Below, piece after piece: positions 6,253 through 8,000 of a stretch of DNA of 8,000 nt. The DNA is taken from the NCBI GenBank assembly GCA_023425285.1, contig JAFACY010000113.1, forward strand, positions 1-8,000, given 5' to 3'. Position 1 is the first letter of the stretch, and each line of letters starts with the position of its first letter. The stretch comes from Bacillota bacterium (lineage in GTDB: Bacteria; Bacillota; Clostridia; Tissierellales; Sedimentibacteraceae). A program made the position numbers and the translations under genes. The notes beneath the pieces were generated by a model. The model was given only the letters and a program-made list of their open reading frames with translations, had not been told where the DNA came from and did no database searches.

Positions 6253-6350
6253 AATTACACCTCTTTAAATGATTAATATTATGCTCTATTATCTCATAAG
6301 GAACGTGTTATTACAACAGCAAACCCTAAACATTTCATATTTTTTACAAT
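6253..6350 (-). other. Intergenic region between symporter and regulator
   Basis: A 98-nt AT-rich gap, the longest inside the catabolic cluster. No intrinsic terminator follows the symporter stop. It holds a candidate promoter and the regulator's ribosome site. A loose inverted repeat, TTATG/CATAA with an 11-nt spacer, overlaps the -10 region and could be an operator, but it is too short to call firmly. Confidence 0.5.
6288..6316 (-). promoter_or_regulatory. Candidate sigma-A promoter for the regulator and downstream dehydrogenase genes
   Basis: On the minus strand TTGTAA (6311-6316) and GATAAT (6288-6293) are 17 nt apart, with one or two mismatches to each consensus box. It lies 35 nt before the regulator's start codon, in the only sizeable gap of the cluster. 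If real, it would let the regulator and the five genes after it be transcribed apart from the symporter. AT-rich sequence makes chance matches likely. Confidence 0.5.
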
Positions 6351-7781
6351 TTATACAACTTCTTCACTTTTCTTTTTAGTTGCCATTGAAACAACCACGA
6401 GCAATATAGATGCCACAGCAAGCGCTATAAGAACCTTGTTTGCCCCAAGCGCGTTTATCTGACTTAATACGGCACCTGCAACTATGCTGACTCTTGCACC
6501 CCAAGGAGTAACCTTGCTGTTTTTCTTGCCTGCTTCATGTGCTTCGGGACTTTCTTTCCATAATAGACCTATTACGAGCAAAGGTACTAAGCCTGCTCCT
6601 GCCATGGAGTATGCCTTTGAGAACAAATCCAAAATTGAGCTTGCATAAATTGCGCCTAATGCCGCAAATACTCCTATAACTGCTGTAAGCCATTTAGCAT
6701 ACTTAACCAATTGAGCATCTGTCGCATCCGGCTTGAAAGGCTTGATTAAGTCATTGGTAATTAATACTGAAGCAGAATTTAAATTTGAATCAGCGGAAGA
6801 CATACCTGCTGCCAAAACCAATGCAAATATCATACCTGCAATTGCCACGGGCACTCTGTTCATCATAAACCATGCCATTGCATCACCAGGTTTCAAATCC
6901 TGATTGATAGTGTAAATAATCATCCCTACAAATGCAGTAAGCATAACCGCAAGGATTGCTATAATACCGCTGTAAAGCAATCCGTTCTTTGCTGTCTTGG
7001 GATTATTTGCGGAAAAACATCTTTGCCAATAAATCTGAGCAACCAATATACCTATGGTACCTGTTACTACCATGTTAACTATTCTCATAGGATCAGAAAT
7101 ACCAAATTCCCACATTTCCGCTTTACCTAATGCTTCTAATCTGATACCTATTTCTCCGACTGAAAAGTTAACTTCTTTAAATGCATAAATGTAAAATATA
7201 GTACCGAATATCAATACAAGTACACCTTGCAGCAAATCAGTCCATACAACCGAGTATATACCACCTAATGTAGTATAAATAATGAACACTGCTGAGAATA
7301 AAAGTATAATCGGTAACGGGTCAACTCCGGTAACAACGCTGAATATACTTCCTAACGCTTTACCCTGTCCGCCAACCCATGCAATCATAATTGATGATGC
7401 CAATACACCTGCCATTGCTCTGGTCGTCTTGTCCTTGGTGATTAGGTCATCCAGCAATTCAGGAAATGTGTTGTAAGTAAATTTACCTGCAAAGCCAGCT
7501 ATGAATAAAGCAAATATAATTTTTGACCCTTGTTCTCCAAGAATAAATGCCATCCATGATAAACCGACACTGTATCCGTTGCCGGCATGGCCTACAAAGT
7601 TGCCTACACCCATTATTGTCGCAAACTGTGTGAAGAAAATAAGGTACATCGGGAATGACTTCCCACCGATAGCATAGTTTGAAAAGCTAAGCTCTGCTTG
7701 ATCTTTAAATTTCAAAGATATCCACATAAATGCACCACACATTACAAAAGTAATAATCCAAATAGCCATTCCTAAACTCAT
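6351..7781 (-). CDS. Sodium:solute symporter (SSS family), probable amino/imino-acid importer
   Basis: A 476-residue inner-membrane protein with about 12-13 hydrophobic segments, the usual size for the PutP-like SSS family. Both family signatures are visible: GGIYSVVWTDLLQG at 173-186 and AAGMSSADSNLNSASVL at 324-340. S328 and S329 lie where the Na2 sodium site of PutP-type carriers is found. The N-terminus is a membrane segment (about 5-23) with no cleavable signal, and the C-terminus ends in a charged KKKSEE tail. The ribosome site AAGGAGG sits about 5 nt before the ATG. It lies between the DAO-family beta subunit and the regulator, so it probably imports the substrate of the dehydrogenase, plausibly proline, hydroxyproline or a related compound. 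The specific substrate cannot be read from the sequence. Confidence 0.92.
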   Translation of the reverse strand: MSLGMAIWIITFVMCGAFMWISLKFKDQAELSFSNYAIGGKSFPMYLIFFTQFATIMGVGNFVGHAGNGYSVGLSWMAFILGEQGSKIIFALFIAGFAGKFTYNTFPELLDDLITKDKTTRAMAGVLASSIMIAWVGGQGKALGSIFSVVTGVDPLPIILLFSAVFIIYTTLGGIYSVVWTDLLQGVLVLIFGTIFYIYAFKEVNFSVGEIGIRLEALGKAEMWEFGISDPMRIVNMVVTGTIGILVAQIYWQRCFSANNPKTAKNGLLYSGIIAILAVMLTAFVGMIIYTINQDLKPGDAMAWFMMNRVPVAIAGMIFALVLAAGMSSADSNLNSASVLITNDLIKPFKPDATDAQLVKYAKWLTAVIGVFAALGAIYASSILDLFSKAYSMAGAGLVPLLVIGLLWKESPEAHEAGKKNSKVTPWGARVSIVAGAVLSQINALGANKVLIALAVASILLVVVSMATKKKSEEVV

Positions 7782-7847
7782 AATATCCTCCTTTTTTATT
7801 TGACAGGCTGTTGAAAAAGTTCTTTCAGCAGTCTGAGATTTAATAGA
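7782..7847 (-). other. Short intergenic region before the symporter
   Basis: A 66-nt gap between the stop of the DAO-family gene and the symporter ATG. It carries the hairpin described at 7808-7831 and the symporter's strong ribosome site. No promoter with both boxes at a normal spacing was found, so the symporter is most likely cotranscribed with the DAO-family gene. Confidence 0.5.
7808..7831 (-). repeat. Hairpin-forming inverted repeat between dehydrogenase beta gene and symporter
   Basis: On the minus strand CTGCTGAAAG (7822-7831) faces TTTTCAACAG (7808-7817) around a 4-nt loop, a 10-bp stem with one C-A mismatch and one G-U pair. No U-run follows directly, so it is not a standard terminator. 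It may be an RNA-stability or attenuating hairpin that lets symporter and dehydrogenase be made at different levels. Its CAGGCTGTTGAAAAAG flank also resembles the ends of some insertion sequences, but no transposase or target duplication is visible here. Confidence 0.45.
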
Positions 7848-8000
7848 TTAATTAAATCTCTCGAATGCAAGTTCATTTATGTCAATTGCAGTTTTTTCTC
7901 TGCATATCATTTGAGAAATAAGCTTACCGGTTATAGGTGCCATTGCTATGCCATCTCCTTCGTGTCCCGAGGCAATATAATAACCTTCATGTCCTTTCAC
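7848..8000 (-). CDS. DAO-family FAD-dependent oxidoreductase, C-terminal 50 residues (beta subunit of D-amino/imino-acid dehydrogenase; 5' end outside the window)
   Basis: I translated this edge fragment by hand; it ends with TAA at 7848-7850. The visible 50 residues begin VKGHEGYYIASGHEGDG and continue IAMAPITGKLI. A GHEGDGI...PITGK stretch near the C-terminus is the FAD-contacting end of D-amino-acid oxidase/glycine-oxidase/HcnC-like proteins, usually about 370-400 residues, so roughly 330 are outside the window. This is the catalytic, substrate-oxidising subunit in heteromeric dehydrogenases whose alpha and [2Fe-2S] partners appear at 2945-4362. It lies directly upstream of the symporter. 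Because the catalytic region is missing, the substrate cannot be judged. Confidence 0.85.
   Translation of the reverse strand: MKGHEGYYIASGHEGDGIAMAPITGKLISQMICREKTAIDINELAFERFN

Noticed and set aside
6008..6268. Plus-strand frame of 86 codons opposite the regulator
   Set aside because: Hydrophobic shadow of the winged-helix region on the other strand, with no ribosome site or promoter.
1..8000. CRISPR array, prophage or complete insertion sequence
   Set aside because: No regularly spaced direct repeats, integrase, transposase or phage genes were seen; genes are contiguous metabolic operons on one strand.

Overview
The window reads as a low-GC, Gram-positive anaerobe, probably a Clostridia or Tissierellia relative. 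This rests on the AT-rich sequence, strong AGGAGG-type ribosome binding sites, a lysine riboswitch, the acetylase (DapH) branch of diaminopimelate synthesis and an oxidoreductase built from several Fe-S proteins. I cannot assign a genus. Every gene I can support lies on the minus strand, so transcription runs from high to low coordinates.

Right part (8000 to 2460) is a catabolic or redox cluster. In transcription order it holds: the C-terminus of a DAO-family FAD oxidoreductase (beta subunit); a sodium:solute symporter; an FCD-domain regulator with an unusual winged helix; a free-standing BFD-like [2Fe-2S] protein; a DapA-family lyase/deaminase; a small [2Fe-2S] ferredoxin-like subunit; a two-Rossmann FAD/NAD(P) oxidoreductase (alpha subunit); and a two-cluster 4Fe-4S protein. 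From the BFD gene onward the genes overlap or lie within 10 nt. This set resembles heteromeric dye-linked D-amino/imino-acid dehydrogenases (HcnABC, octopine oxidase and archaeal PdhAFXB-like complexes). A DapA-family partner and an SSS transporter suggest D-hydroxyproline catabolism by uptake, oxidation and deamination. The epimerase and semialdehyde dehydrogenase expected for that pathway are not in the window, so the substrate is inferred.

Middle part (2459 to 2055) is a 405-nt regulatory region. It has a consensus promoter (TTGACA, 17 nt, TATAAT), a lysine riboswitch with unusually short P2 and P3 arms, an intrinsic terminator and a leader of about 115 nt.

Left part (2054 to 1) is a lysine/diaminopimelate operon, dapA-dapB-dapH, with dapH cut by the window edge. 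The riboswitch should shut it off when lysine is abundant. No terminator separates the catabolic cluster from this promoter, so the riboswitch terminator probably also controls read-through. The window therefore carries two DapA paralogs, one biosynthetic by context and one catabolic by context.
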